The notes under the pieces are model-generated. The model had not been told where the DNA came from. It did no database searches and was given only the letters and a program-made list of their open reading frames with translations. This document shows, piece by piece, positions 34,789 to 44,527 of a stretch of DNA of 64,000 bases (the stretch's first letter is position 1; each line of letters begins with the position of its first letter). The position numbers and the translations under genes were made by a program. The DNA is from a bacterium (lineage in GTDB: Bacteria; ARS69): the NCBI GenBank assembly GCA_025774805.1, contig JALGZR010000004.1, positions 1-64,000 on the forward strand. Direction: 5' to 3'.

Positions 34789-37155
34789 ATGCGACTCCCC
34801 TCGCCCCTCGGGGCGATTCGGCCCCTTCTCCTCGTCGGCCTCGTCGGCGCGTTCCTCACGGCCGCTCACCTCGCGGGGTGCGGGCGATCCGAGGGTCCCC
34901 CCGGTCTCATCCTGGTGACCATCGACACCTGCCGGGCGGATCGGCTCGGCTGCTACGGGGCCCGGGACGGGGCCACCCCCGTCCTCGACGCCCTGGCCGC
35001 CCGCGGGGTGCTTCTCGAGCAGGTCCAGGCGCCCGTCCCCCTGACCCTGCCCTCCCACTGCTCGCTGCTGACGGGCCTCTACCCCGACCGGCACACGGTT
35101 CGCAACAACGGGACCGCCCGCCTCCCCGACGCCGCCGTCACCCTGCCGGAGATCCTCCGGGATCGGGGATGGCGGACCGCCGCGTTCCTCTCCGCCTTTC
35201 CGCTCGACCGTCAGTTCGGCGTCGATCAGGGGTTCGAGATCTACGACGACGAGCTCTCCGGCTCCTCGGCCGGATCGGTGGCGACCGAGGAGGGCCGCCG
35301 CGCCGACGTCGCGGACGGGTTCTTCTACGACGAGCGGACCGCCGCGGCCACGGCCGCGAGCGCGCTTCCCTGGATCGAGGAGGCATCCCGAGGGGAGGAC
35401 CCGTTCTTCGCCTGGATCCACTTCTTCGATCCCCACTCCGTCTACGAGCCGCCGGCGCGCTTCCTGACCGAGCGGCGTCTGGACGCTTACGGCGGGGAGA
35501 TCGCCTACGTCGACGAGCAGCTCGGGCGAATCCTCGAAGCTCTGGGGGAGAGGGAGGAATCGACCACGCTGATCGTCACCGCCGATCACGGGGAGTCGTT
35601 GGGAGAGCACGGGGAGGTCTCGCACGGGCTGTTCGTGTACGAGTCGTCGCTTCGCGTCCCGTGGCTCATGGCCGGCCCGGGACTTCCGGCCGGGCGGCGG
35701 ATCGGGACTCCCGTGTCGCTCGTCCAGGTCCTCCCGACCGCACTGGACCTGCTCGGTCTTCCCTTACCGGAGGGGCTGGACGGCGCTTCGACCCTGCCCC
35801 TGCTCCGGGAAGGGGAGCCGGAAGCGGTGCCGATCCACGGCGAGAGCCTCTTCGGCCGTACCCAGTACGATTGGGCCGGCCTGCGGACGGTCCGCCGGGG
35901 ACGATGGAAGTTGATCGAGGCTCCGCGCCCCGAGCTCTACGACCTCGAAAGCGATCCCCACGAGGAGCACGACCTCGCCGCCGCGCGCCCCGAGCTCGTC
36001 GCCGAGCTGCGCGAGGAGATGCGCCGCCACGCCGGGCGGGGAGGGCGTCTGGACGCGGATCATCTGAGCGTGAGCGAGGAGACCCGGCGCCGGCTGGAGG
36101 CGCTCGGCTATGTCGGGGGAGCGGGTGCGGAGATCCTCGAAGAGGATGCCGACCTCTGGAGCCTCGGGGGAAGAGACCCGAAGGACATGGTCGGCTTCTT
36201 CAACCGCCTCCAGGAGATCCCCACGCTCCTGTTCTCGGGTCGCGCCGAAGCGGCGGAACGTCTCCTGAAGGAGCTCCGAGTCGAGGACCCGCAAAACCTC
36301 GACGTTCTCCACAAGCTCGCCCTCGTATGTCGCATGGAAGAGCGCTGGGAGGAGGCCGGGGACTACTGTCGCGCCGTCCTGGATCTCGACCCGGACGATG
36401 TGAGAGCCCGAAGGAACCGGGCGCACGCCTTGCGCATGCAGGGGGATCGGGAGGGAGCGCGGCTCGAGTACCGGGAGCTTCTCGAGCGTCATCCCGAGGA
36501 GGCGTCGGGTTGGGCCGCTCTCGGAGCGCTCGACTCCCAGGACGGCCTTTCCGAGGATGCGGCGCGCGCCTTCCGGCGCGCGGCGGAGCTCGAGCCCGAC
36601 GTGGGGGACCATCACTACGCGCTCGGCCGGGCCCTGGAGGCCGCGGGGAGGATCGAGGAAGCCCTGCGCTCCTACGAACGGACCCGGGCGCTCGAGCCGG
36701 CGCGGACGGAGGCGGTGAACGCGAAGGCGCTCCTTCTCGCGTCGGTGGGCCGGACCCGGGAAGCCGTGACCGCCCTGCGGTCCGCGGTGGAGCGACACCC
36801 CGACGACGTCGACTCCCGCAACAACCTCGCCTGGATTCTGACGAACGGGTCGATCGACGCCGAAGAGGGATACACGCACGCGCGCCGGGCCGCGGAGCTC
36901 GCCCCCGACGATCCGGTGATCCTCGACACCCTCGGATGGGCCGCGATTCGCTCGGGTCGTCCTCGGGAGGCGATCGCGCCTCTCGAGCGCGCGTGGCGGG
37001 CGACCGGCGACGCCGAGGTTCGCGCGCACCTGGGAGTGGCGCTGGCCGAGAGCGGGCGGGAGCCGGAGGGCATCGAGCACGTCCGGGCCGCCCTCGCGGA
37101 ACGGCCCGATCTCACCCGACTGCCCGAGGTCAGTCGGTGGAGCCGGCGGCGTTAG
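34789..37155 (+). CDS. Sulfatase-fold lipoprotein with long TPR domain
   Basis: The third member of the family (788 residues) has a lipoprotein-like signal ending HLAGC (Cys about residue 28). The sulfatase fold follows, with LVTIDTCRADRLGCYG, PLTLPSH (Thr86 at the nucleophile position), HFFDPHSVYEPP and TADHGESLGEHGE. From about residue 470 to the end there are seven or more TPR units. ATG 34789 was chosen because it starts the signal sequence and has GGAG 9 bp upstream; the frame stays open back to 34705 through repeat sequence. Its last 26 bp overlap the convergent diguanylate cyclase gene. Confidence 0.83.
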   Translation: MRLPSPLGAIRPLLLVGLVGAFLTAAHLAGCGRSEGPPGLILVTIDTCRADRLGCYGARDGATPVLDALAARGVLLEQVQAPVPLTLPSHCSLLTGLYPDRHTVRNNGTARLPDAAVTLPEILRDRGWRTAAFLSAFPLDRQFGVDQGFEIYDDELSGSSAGSVATEEGRRADVADGFFYDERTAAATAASALPWIEEASRGEDPFFAWIHFFDPHSVYEPPARFLTERRLDAYGGEIAYVDEQLGRILEALGEREESTTLIVTADHGESLGEHGEVSHGLFVYESSLRVPWLMAGPGLPAGRRIGTPVSLVQVLPTALDLLGLPLPEGLDGASTLPLLREGEPEAVPIHGESLFGRTQYDWAGLRTVRRGRWKLIEAPRPELYDLESDPHEEHDLAAARPELVAELREEMRRHAGRGGRLDADHLSVSEETRRRLEALGYVGGAGAEILEEDADLWSLGGRDPKDMVGFFNRLQEIPTLLFSGRAEAAERLLKELRVEDPQNLDVLHKLALVCRMEERWEEAGDYCRAVLDLDPDDVRARRNRAHALRMQGDREGARLEYRELLERHPEEASGWAALGALDSQDGLSEDAARAFRRAAELEPDVGDHHYALGRALEAAGRIEEALRSYERTRALEPARTEAVNAKALLLASVGRTREAVTALRSAVERHPDDVDSRNNLAWILTNGSIDAEEGYTHARRAAELAPDDPVILDTLGWAAIRSGRPREAIAPLERAWRATGDAEVRAHLGVALAESGREPEGIEHVRAALAERPDLTRLPEVSRWSRRR

Positions 37156-38752
37156 GCTGAGAGGCCGGTGGGGGCTTCAGCGGCATCTTCATCTCCCGGG
37201 CGCTCGCCCAGGAGACCACGCGGTTTCGGCCGCGGTTCTTGGCCGCGTACAACGCAACCCGGTCGGCGCGATCGATGAGCTGCTTCGCGGTGGCGGCGTC
37301 GTCCGGATAGAGAGCCACCCCCAGCGAGATCGACAGTCGGACGTCGTTCAGTCCGGGCACCGCACCCTCGAACTTCGTGTCCGCGACGACGCGTCGCAGC
37401 CGCTCCGCGGTGCGCACCGCCCGAGCGCGAGTGATGGAGGGGAGCAGGATCGCGAACTCCTCCCCGCCGTAGCGCGCGGCGACGTCGATCTGACGGATGT
37501 TCTGCCTGATGATCACGGCGAGGTGAGCGAGGGCCTGATCGCCCGCCTGATGTCCGTAGGTGTCGTTGATTCGCTTGAAGTGGTCGAGGTCGGCCATCAG
37601 CAGCGCGACCGAGGTCCCCATGCGATTCGCTCGCTCGATCTCCCGCTCGATCTGATCGTCGAAGTAGGCGCGATTGTAGAGGCCGGTCAGCTTGTCGAGG
37701 AAGATCAGCTTCTCCAAGACCTCGGCCTGGACGACCACGCTGGCGGCCACGGCGGCGGACAGCGCGAAGAACCGGAGCTCCTCGGCGTCGAAGGGTCCGG
37801 GCCGGTCGCGGTGGACCTCCATCAGGCCGACGACCCGATCCCGGTCGACGAGAGGGAGAGATACGAGCGCTCCCGTCTCTCCCGGCGGCGCACCCGTGTC
37901 CGGAACGGCGAGGTTCGGCACGTGGAGGTTCCGCCCCTCGATGAGAACGGCCTGCCGGACCTGCTCTCCGAGGGTCAGCGGGTCCCTCTTCGCCTGGTCC
38001 CGTTGGGGCAGGAGGAGAAGCGACTCCCCCTCTGCGTCGAGCGTGTAGAAGCGGACGTCGGAAGCGCTCGTGCGCTCCCGGATCTGATTTCGAACCGGGA
38101 CGAGCGACTCCCCGAGCTCCTCCGGGGTGAGACAGGGGGAAAACGTCGAGAAGAGCGAGTGCAGGGGCTCTCCGCTCGTCTCGTCGTGAAAGCGTCGCGC
38201 GATCCCCGGTTCGATCACGACCTCCTCGACAGGTCGGATCGGGTGGGCCGGGACCGGAGGTCGCGGCTCGGAAACCGGGGCCGGCCCGGGAATCGGCGTG
38301 GGCTCGGCGGCCGACTCCGGCTCCGCGGCCGGCTCCGGGACGGGGGTCGGGGCCGGCGCGGTCTCCGGTGCCGTCTCGGGAGCGGGGGCCGGTTCGCGGA
38401 CGGCCTCGGGCTTCGGGCTCGGGCCCGGCGGCGGCCGTACCGCGTCGGGAGAGGGGCCGGGGACCGGAGGCTCCGCGACGCCGGGGTCGGGCAGCTCGAC
38501 CGTCCAGTGATCGCTCGTGAGGGGGTCGAGGTAGCGCCGCACGTTCCGGCGGTCCCCCGAGCGGCGGCCCAGGCGGAGCAGCGTGCCCCGGGACGCGATC
38601 TGCTCGAGCAGATCGCCCAGTCGGACGGCGACCTCCAGGTCCTCGGGAATCCCCAGGATGAGCTCCGTCTGCCGCCTCTCCTCGGTCCGAAGGAGCCGTC
38701 CCGAGAGAAGCCTCCGCAGGAGGTCTCGATACGTAAGTCGTTCCCTTCGCAT
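37130..38752 (-). CDS. GAF-GGDEF diguanylate cyclase
   Basis: This enzyme makes cyclic di-GMP from two GTP. The 540-residue product has an N-terminal region of unknown type (1-90), a Pro/Ala/Glu-rich linker (about 90-180), a GAF-like sensor domain (about 200-355) and a C-terminal GGDEF domain. The active-site motif GGEEF is at Gly429-Phe433. An RxxD inhibitory site (RQID) lies five residues before it, so product feedback is expected. No membrane segment is present, so it is cytoplasmic. The ATG lies in a segment resembling a worn repeat end (GAGCTAGCTGCCTCAC on the plus strand). Confidence 0.9.
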   Translation of the reverse strand: MRRERLTYRDLLRRLLSGRLLRTEERRQTELILGIPEDLEVAVRLGDLLEQIASRGTLLRLGRRSGDRRNVRRYLDPLTSDHWTVELPDPGVAEPPVPGPSPDAVRPPPGPSPKPEAVREPAPAPETAPETAPAPTPVPEPAAEPESAAEPTPIPGPAPVSEPRPPVPAHPIRPVEEVVIEPGIARRFHDETSGEPLHSLFSTFSPCLTPEELGESLVPVRNQIRERTSASDVRFYTLDAEGESLLLLPQRDQAKRDPLTLGEQVRQAVLIEGRNLHVPNLAVPDTGAPPGETGALVSLPLVDRDRVVGLMEVHRDRPGPFDAEELRFFALSAAVAASVVVQAEVLEKLIFLDKLTGLYNRAYFDDQIEREIERANRMGTSVALLMADLDHFKRINDTYGHQAGDQALAHLAVIIRQNIRQIDVAARYGGEEFAILLPSITRARAVRTAERLRRVVADTKFEGAVPGLNDVRLSISLGVALYPDDAATAKQLIDRADRVALYAAKNRGRNRVVSWASAREMKMPLKPPPASQPNAAGSTD

Positions 38753-38991
38753 GAGCTAGCTGCCTCACTCGGGGCGTCGGAGCACGTCGGGACGGAATCG
38801 CGCGAGCCGGCGGATCCCACCCCATCTCGATCCTAGCTCGGATGTCCCGCTCAAATCCACTGTGGCATGGGGGGCGAGCCCACGAAACGCGTCCTCCGGG
38901 CGCCGGGCGGAGGGCGGCCGGAGGGCCCGATCGGAGGTCCGAGACGCCGGTGGGTCGGTGGACGTCGCCGCGAGCGGCGTCCGGCGGGCAC

Positions 38992-40905
38992 TCAGTCGAC
39001 CGCGAACACCCGGAACGAGTCGCCACCGAGGTCTTCGGGACTGCGGTAGAGCAGGCGGAAACCGGCCTGCCCGTTCAGAACGCGGGGATCGCGGCTGCAC
39101 AGCGCGGTGATCGCGGTGCCGGGGGGCGGCCCGCGGGTCCTCTTCGTCGAGAAGCCGAGGAGGTAACCCGCCCCCAGCCAAAAGCTCCGGTCGACGAGCA
39201 GATAGCGGCACCGTTGACTGCGGATCCACCGGCGGAGCTCCTCGGGAGACCGGTGGGCGAACGTCGTCATGAACTGCTCGATCCGCCGCCGGCTTCGGGT
39301 GGTCTCGTACTTGGGCTGTTGCAGGATCGGGTGTCGGGTGTGGGCGAGAACGGCCGTCGAGTTCACGAAGTCCGCGGCGAGCGGCTCGCCGGGAGGAACA
39401 TGCCGCTCGATCCAGTCTAGCGCGTGGGCGAGCTCCGCGTTGCGGGACGGCGGTTCGTACCACGGGATCCGCAGGTCCTTCAGCCAGACCGAGAAGAGCA
39501 CGACCTGGGCGGCGAGCCCCCCGGCGATCATGGCCGTCCGCGGGATCCCGGCCCTCGTCCGGCTCAGCAGGACGGCGGCCACGACGGGGAGAGTGAGCGA
39601 CGGGAGGATGATCGTGCGGCGCACGAGGACCGCGGTCACGGCTCCGGTGACGGTGAACGCGAGCAGCAGCATCGTCGCCGCGTCCCCTCTTCCGTTGCGC
39701 CATCCCCGCACGCCGAAGCGGAGAGCGAGCGCGAGGACCGGCAGAGCGAACCCGAGCGAGCCGATGTAGTACGACGCGCTCGCGGTCTGGAACGGGCCCT
39801 GCCAGAGGAGCCGCGAGTCGAACGAGAGCTCGTTCGGGTCCTCGGGAAGGCGACCGAGGTGGCGGACCTTCGCCTCCATGAGTTCGAAGACGTGCGCATA
39901 TCCCTCCCGATCCCCTTCGAGAAGACCCGAGACGACCGACGTTCCGGCGAACGCGACCGCCAGCACGAGGAGACCCGCGATCCGGGTCCCCTGCCGGGGG
40001 CGCCTCCCGAGACGCTCCCACGCCGCGGCCCCGAGGAGCGCGATCATCACCTGCATCGGCAGCGACAGCCCGAACAGCTTGGCCCGGAGCATCGGGACGG
40101 CCCCGGCGAAGGCGGCGAGCACCCCCGCGAACGCCAGGGCGCCCGGCGCCGCGAGAGGGTTCCGTCCGGTTCGGAGAAACCAGGCGAAGAGACACGCGGC
40201 CTCGATCGAGATCACGAACCCCATGGCGTGCCAAGTGCTCGCCGCGAGCCCCAGCGTCACCGCGGCGGCGACGATCGCGCGACGGGACCCGACCCGCGCG
40301 GCCCTCGCCGCCGCCCAAAGGTGTAGCGCGAACCACGGAACGCTGAAGTCCTCCCGGATCAGAATGAAGCCGATCGTGCGGTAGTTGCCCTCGAGGACGA
40401 CGTAGAGCGAGACCGCGAGCACCGCCCAGCGCACGCGTCTCGTCAGCTCGAACGTGAGCCCGTAGACCGCGACGGCGGCGAGGCTGGCGAAGATCCCCAT
40501 CACCCAGACACAGAACACGTGCAGGGGCGCGTCTCCTCCGAGCCACCGGTAGAGTCCGGCGACGAGTAACTCCTGGCCGACCGAGAACATCGCCGGCAGG
40601 TCGGCGCCGTCCGGGTGCTCGACGCGCCGATCGGCGCGGAAATCCTCGGGAGGAAGGCCTCCCGCCTCCACGATCCGATCGGTGATGTAGTAGAGGAGAG
40701 CCGGATCGCTGCGCAGAAGGGGACGGGCGCTCTGCACGTCGAAGTTCGGATCGGTCAGCGCGGTGTGGATCCGGATCGTCGCTCCGAGCCCCACGGCCAG
40801 CAGCAGCATCGCCAGGCCCACGAGGTGCCTTGCCCACGGCGCCGTCCGGGCGGGGAGCGGAGCCCGGTCCTCGTCTCCCGCCCCCTGCTCTTCGCTCACC
40901 CTCAT
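38992..40905 (-). CDS. STT3-like GT-C membrane glycosyltransferase
   Basis: The 637-residue product has about 12 membrane helices. Its first outside loop carries acidic residues (NFDVQSA; DRRVEHPDGADL), and a soluble C-terminal domain of about 170 residues follows. This layout and the C-terminal motif order (ADFVNSTAVL..TRHPILQQPKYET...YLLVD) resemble STT3/AglB oligosaccharyltransferases. The canonical WWDYG is not present, so it may be a distant GT-C enzyme rather than an N-glycosylation enzyme. It is divergent from a GT9 gene by 183 bp. The ATG is clear, but the first 25 residues are charged and could be an alternative N-terminus. Confidence 0.68.
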   Translation of the reverse strand: MRVSEEQGAGDEDRAPLPARTAPWARHLVGLAMLLLAVGLGATIRIHTALTDPNFDVQSARPLLRSDPALLYYITDRIVEAGGLPPEDFRADRRVEHPDGADLPAMFSVGQELLVAGLYRWLGGDAPLHVFCVWVMGIFASLAAVAVYGLTFELTRRVRWAVLAVSLYVVLEGNYRTIGFILIREDFSVPWFALHLWAAARAARVGSRRAIVAAAVTLGLAASTWHAMGFVISIEAACLFAWFLRTGRNPLAAPGALAFAGVLAAFAGAVPMLRAKLFGLSLPMQVMIALLGAAAWERLGRRPRQGTRIAGLLVLAVAFAGTSVVSGLLEGDREGYAHVFELMEAKVRHLGRLPEDPNELSFDSRLLWQGPFQTASASYYIGSLGFALPVLALALRFGVRGWRNGRGDAATMLLLAFTVTGAVTAVLVRRTIILPSLTLPVVAAVLLSRTRAGIPRTAMIAGGLAAQVVLFSVWLKDLRIPWYEPPSRNAELAHALDWIERHVPPGEPLAADFVNSTAVLAHTRHPILQQPKYETTRSRRRIEQFMTTFAHRSPEELRRWIRSQRCRYLLVDRSFWLGAGYLLGFSTKRTRGPPPGTAITALCSRDPRVLNGQAGFRLLYRSPEDLGGDSFRVFAVD

Positions 40906-41088
40906 GGCGCATCCCCTATCACCGCCCCGACCGGGGAGGCAAGACCATCCTCCGACCGGATCGGCCGCCGTCCGCCGGTCCGTCCGGCACCCGGACCGTG
41001 CGAGCGGACCGAGGCCTGCGACGGATCGCCTTCCGGTGTATCATCGATCCCGCACGTCCACGATCCGGAAAACGACGGAGGATCCCGC

Positions 41089-42231
41089 GTGCCCTCGTCC
41101 GAGCTCTCGTGGAAGACCGACTGTCGCCACTTCCGTGGGGAGAGGCCCTGCGTTCACCGCCGCGAATGCGAAGGGTGTGAGCTGTACTCCCCGATGGGGA
41201 AGCGGATCCTGGTTCTGAAGATCGGCGCTCTGGGAGACGTGCTGCGCACGACTCCGATTCTGCCGGCGCTGACCGGGGGCGAGGGTCCCGTCCACGTCAC
41301 GTGGGTCGTCGGGGAGCCGGCGGCGGAGCTCCTGAGCGACCACCCTCGCATCGACCGGCTCCTGATCCCGTCGGTGGAGACGTCCGAGCGGCTCGGGGTC
41401 GAGCGCTTCGATCTCGTGCTCTCGCTCGACAAGGACGCGTACTCGACGTCGCTGGCCACGCGCGTCGAGGCCGAGGAGCGCCGGGGGTTCGGCCGGGACC
41501 GTCACGGCTCGCTCGTCCCTCTCCACCCCGCGGCGCGCCACGCCTACGACCTCGGGCTCTCCGATCGGCTGAAGTTCCACGTCAACGAACGGACGTACCA
41601 GGATCTGATCTTCGAGGTCGCGGGACTGGATTGGAGGGGACAGGAGTACGACGTCCCCGCGGCCTCCTCGGGGCGCGAGGCGGGGAAGGCCGCCCTGGCC
41701 GCGGTCGGGCTCGCGACGGGCACGGGGCCGCTGGTGGGACTGAACACCGGAGCCGGCGGCATCTTCGCGAACAAGGCCTGGACGATCGACGGGTACGCGG
41801 CGCTGGCTCGCCGCCTCGCCGCCGAGGGCGCCCGGGTCGCGCTCCTCGGGGGGCCCGCCGAGCGGGATCGCAACGCGCGAATCGTCTCCCGCTCGGAGGG
41901 TGCGGCCGTGGACACCGGCGGGGACCACGACCTGATCGACTTCGCCGGCCTCGTCGGCTGCTGCGATCTCGTCGTGACCGGGGACACCCTCGGAATGCAC
42001 CTCGCCATCGCGGGACGCGTCCCGGTGGTCGTTCTCTTCGGGTCGACGTGCGCCCAGGAAATCGAGCTCTACGGGCGGGGAGAAAAGGTCGTGACCCCCA
42101 TCGAGTGCCACCCCTGCTACCGTCGCGAGTGCGACCTCTCGCCCAGTTGCCAGGATCTCATCGACGTGGACGAGGTGCACGCCGCCGTGAGGCGCGTGAT
42201 GGAGCGCTTCTCGTCCCGCGAGCGCCGTTAG
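41089..42231 (+). CDS. Family 9 glycosyltransferase (heptosyltransferase-like)
   Basis: This GT-B enzyme is related to the ADP-heptose:LPS heptosyltransferases. The 380-residue product has an N-terminal Cys-rich segment (about residues 8-25, C-x-H-F-R-G pattern). The KIGALGDVLRTTP motif follows (about 37-49), then the donor-side NTGAGGIFANKAW and VTGDTLGMHLAIA segments, and a C-terminal Cys cluster (CHPCYRREC). Such Cys-framed GT9 proteins occur in deep-branching diderms. GGAGGAT precedes the GTG start. The acceptor is unknown; other lipopolysaccharide genes are not adjacent. Confidence 0.87.
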   Translation: MPSSELSWKTDCRHFRGERPCVHRRECEGCELYSPMGKRILVLKIGALGDVLRTTPILPALTGGEGPVHVTWVVGEPAAELLSDHPRIDRLLIPSVETSERLGVERFDLVLSLDKDAYSTSLATRVEAEERRGFGRDRHGSLVPLHPAARHAYDLGLSDRLKFHVNERTYQDLIFEVAGLDWRGQEYDVPAASSGREAGKAALAAVGLATGTGPLVGLNTGAGGIFANKAWTIDGYAALARRLAAEGARVALLGGPAERDRNARIVSRSEGAAVDTGGDHDLIDFAGLVGCCDLVVTGDTLGMHLAIAGRVPVVVLFGSTCAQEIELYGRGEKVVTPIECHPCYRRECDLSPSCQDLIDVDEVHAAVRRVMERFSSRERR

Positions 42232-42275
42232 AGCGGCCCCCGCCCTCGACCCTTTCCCCCGGCTCCGGCTCGTCG

Positions 42276-42281
42276 TATGCT
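42276..42281 (+). promoter_or_regulatory. Possible -10 box for the redox cluster
   Basis: TATGCT (42276-42281, four of six) lies 17 bases after TTTCCC (42253-42258, weak -35). It would give a leader of about 95 bases before the TlpA-like gene. This is the only candidate seen between 42232 and 42380. Confidence 0.25.
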
Positions 42282-42380
42282 GTTTGCTGTCCTTGCCGGT
42301 CTCCGGGGGCGGGGAAGGCGATCCCGTCGGGGCATCCGCCCCCTCGCCCCACGATCCCCTGGAAAGGTCAGGTATCCTCG

Positions 42381-42944
42381 ATGTCCCCCATCGCGCGGTC
42401 GGCACTGGCCCGTCTGATCACCCTCACGCTGCTCGCATCCGTCGCCGCCGGGGCCTTCGCGGGCGATACCCGGGTCAAAGCGCAGAACTTCCGAACCACC
42501 GACCTGAACGGGAAGAAGGTCTCTCTCGAGGACTTCCTGGGCAAAGGCCCCGTCGTCGTCGACTTCTGGGCGACCTGGTGCAAGCCGTGCATCAAGGAGC
42601 TTCCCTACATCCAGAAGATGATGGACGAGTACGCGGAACGAGGACTCACGGTCCTGACGGTCACGATCGACTCTCCCAAGACCCAGTCCCGGGTGAAGCC
42701 CTTCATGAAAGGTCGGAGGTTCGATTTCCCCGTGCTCCTGGACGCCAGCCAGGACGTCTTCCGCAAGCTGCAGGGGAAGGGCTCGGTTCCCTACGTCGTC
42801 GTTCTCGATTCGCAAGGGTACATTCGGTATCGCCATACCGGTTACCGGCCCGGAGACGAGAAGGAGCTGGAAAAGGCGGTGCTCGAGCTGCTTGACGAGA
42901 GCGTGGCGAACGATCCGTCCGAGGAGGAGGAGACCTCCAGTTGA
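42381..42944 (+). CDS. Exported TlpA/ResA-like thioredoxin
   Basis: This periplasmic thiol-disulfide protein has 187 residues. A signal peptide (cleavage after AFA near residue 27) precedes a TlpA-type domain with DLNGKKVSLEDFLGKGPVV and the active site WCKPC (Cys67, Cys70). The cis-Pro loop is GSVPYVVVLD. The C-terminus is acidic. It overlaps the next gene by 4 bp, starting a run of exported proteins of which two more have thioredoxin-like redox motifs. It could keep those partners reduced. Confidence 0.9.
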   Translation: MSPIARSALARLITLTLLASVAAGAFAGDTRVKAQNFRTTDLNGKKVSLEDFLGKGPVVVDFWATWCKPCIKELPYIQKMMDEYAERGLTVLTVTIDSPKTQSRVKPFMKGRRFDFPVLLDASQDVFRKLQGKGSVPYVVVLDSQGYIRYRHTGYRPGDEKELEKAVLELLDESVANDPSEEEETSS

Positions 42945-44527
42945 GCCCGTCGTTTCCCCGACCGGCCCCGTCGCCTCCCGGTCGGGGAGACGCCCGCCCT
43001 CCCTCGCGCCGCGCGGCGCCCCATCCCCGGCGTCTCGGGTGGCTTTTCGCCGCGGTCGTGCTCGCGGCGATGGCAGCGCCCCGGCCTCTTCCGGCCCAGG
43101 ACGAGGAGCCGATCTACCTCAGCGTCACCGACAAGCTCGACTATCGCCGTCTCGACAAGGAGAACCGGCGGGACGAGGCCTTCCGCAACCGCCTCGAGGT
43201 GTCCGCCTACCGGGGGATGTTCGGGGCGTGGCTCCGGCTCCAGAGCCTGGGAGTGAGTGACGCGAACTTCTACGACCCCTACGGCGTGGCGGAGGACGAT
43301 GTGCCGGGAGAGCAGCGGATCGACGGGACCGAGCTCACGCGCCGCCTCTTCACGATCGACACGGAGCCGTTCCAAATGGCCGTCGGGGACTTCTCCTACG
43401 TGTTCGGCCGAGGGCTGATGCTCTCGGTCTTCGAGGACGAGGAGCTCAACTACGACACCCGCCTCGAAGGCGTGTGGGCCACGTGGAACCACGACCGGGG
43501 GAGTCTCACCGCCATCGGCGGGAGCCGGGACGGAAACCGCTTTCGCGGTCTCTTCGCGGAGCCGCGCTCCTTCGGTCCCGCCCGCGTCGCCGCCTCCTTC
43601 GTCGAGGCGTGGGGGGCGGAGACCGCCACGAGCATCCGGGTACGGGAGAGGCAGGCCGGGGCGCTCGCCGAGGTCGGATGGGGTCCGGCGTCGATCTACG
43701 GGGAATATGTCCACCGGGAGTTCCCCGGAGGGAACACCGCCCGACCCGAGGACGAGGACGGCCACGGCGGCTTCGTCTCCGGGGTGATCTCCGGCGCCGG
43801 CCTGACGCTCTCCGGGGAGTACCGGGACTACGAAAAGTTCGAGCACGACTTCCACGATCCCCCCACCTCGCTCAAGCAGCACACCTGGACGCTCCTGAAC
43901 CGGGTCAACGGTCAGGTCCTCGCGGACATCGATGACAACGACGTGAAGGGCTGGCTCGCCGAGGGGGAGTACAGCCACGACTACTTCACCAGCGTGCGGG
44001 GAAGCTACGGTCGCGCCGACGGCGACGCCGGGGACGACTTCTGGGAGGTGTACGGCGAGGCAAAGGGCGCGTGGCGCGAGCGCGTGTTCGTCACGGCGGC
44101 GGGGGCGGAGTCGGAGCTCCAGTTCCTGTCGGTCTTCGAGGAGCGCCGCTCCGGGTTCGGGGAGGTGGTCGTCGAGCTCGATGACGCGAACAGCCTGACC
44201 GCCGGCGTGGAGTGGGAGGAGGTCCAGGAGACGGACGCGCTGACCGCGGCGTACGAGTTCCCCCGGGAGTACCGGAATCGCATCTACTCCCTCTCCTACG
44301 GCCGCTCCCCCTGGCTCACCCTGAGCCTGACCCACGAGGACACGACCGACGAGACCGAGGCGGAGGACGACTGGTTCGTCGCCTCCGCCGAGATCGTGCT
44401 GACGGAGAGCCAGGACCTCACCGTGAGCTTCGGAAGCGAACGGGGCGGCTGGAAATGCACGGGCGGCGTCTGCTTCTTCGAGCCGGAGTTCGAGGGGCTC
44501 AAGGTGAGGTGGGTCGCGAGGTACTAG
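42941..44527 (+). CDS. Outer-membrane beta-barrel-like protein
   Basis: The 528-residue product has a signal segment (about 32-52, ending PLPAQ) and then long stretches of alternating hydrophobic/polar residues with aromatic girdles. The C-terminus is VRWVARY, a terminal aromatic as in barrel signals. A segment VGDFSYVFGRGLMLS resembles proteins grouped as DUF6029, but this could not be checked. It starts at a TTG overlapping the TlpA stop (TTGA), so translation is coupled. The CTGGVC near the C-terminus gives a possible disulfide or partner for the neighbouring redox protein. Confidence 0.72.
   Translation: MSPSFPRPAPSPPGRGDARPPSRRAAPHPRRLGWLFAAVVLAAMAAPRPLPAQDEEPIYLSVTDKLDYRRLDKENRRDEAFRNRLEVSAYRGMFGAWLRLQSLGVSDANFYDPYGVAEDDVPGEQRIDGTELTRRLFTIDTEPFQMAVGDFSYVFGRGLMLSVFEDEELNYDTRLEGVWATWNHDRGSLTAIGGSRDGNRFRGLFAEPRSFGPARVAASFVEAWGAETATSIRVRERQAGALAEVGWGPASIYGEYVHREFPGGNTARPEDEDGHGGFVSGVISGAGLTLSGEYRDYEKFEHDFHDPPTSLKQHTWTLLNRVNGQVLADIDDNDVKGWLAEGEYSHDYFTSVRGSYGRADGDAGDDFWEVYGEAKGAWRERVFVTAAGAESELQFLSVFEERRSGFGEVVVELDDANSLTAGVEWEEVQETDALTAAYEFPREYRNRIYSLSYGRSPWLTLSLTHEDTTDETEAEDDWFVASAEIVLTESQDLTVSFGSERGGWKCTGGVCFFEPEFEGLKVRWVARY

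Noticed and set aside
38753-38991. Small gene between the diguanylate cyclase and STT3-like genes
   Set aside because: The 239 bases contain short arginine-rich frames only; no ribosome site or recognisable protein.
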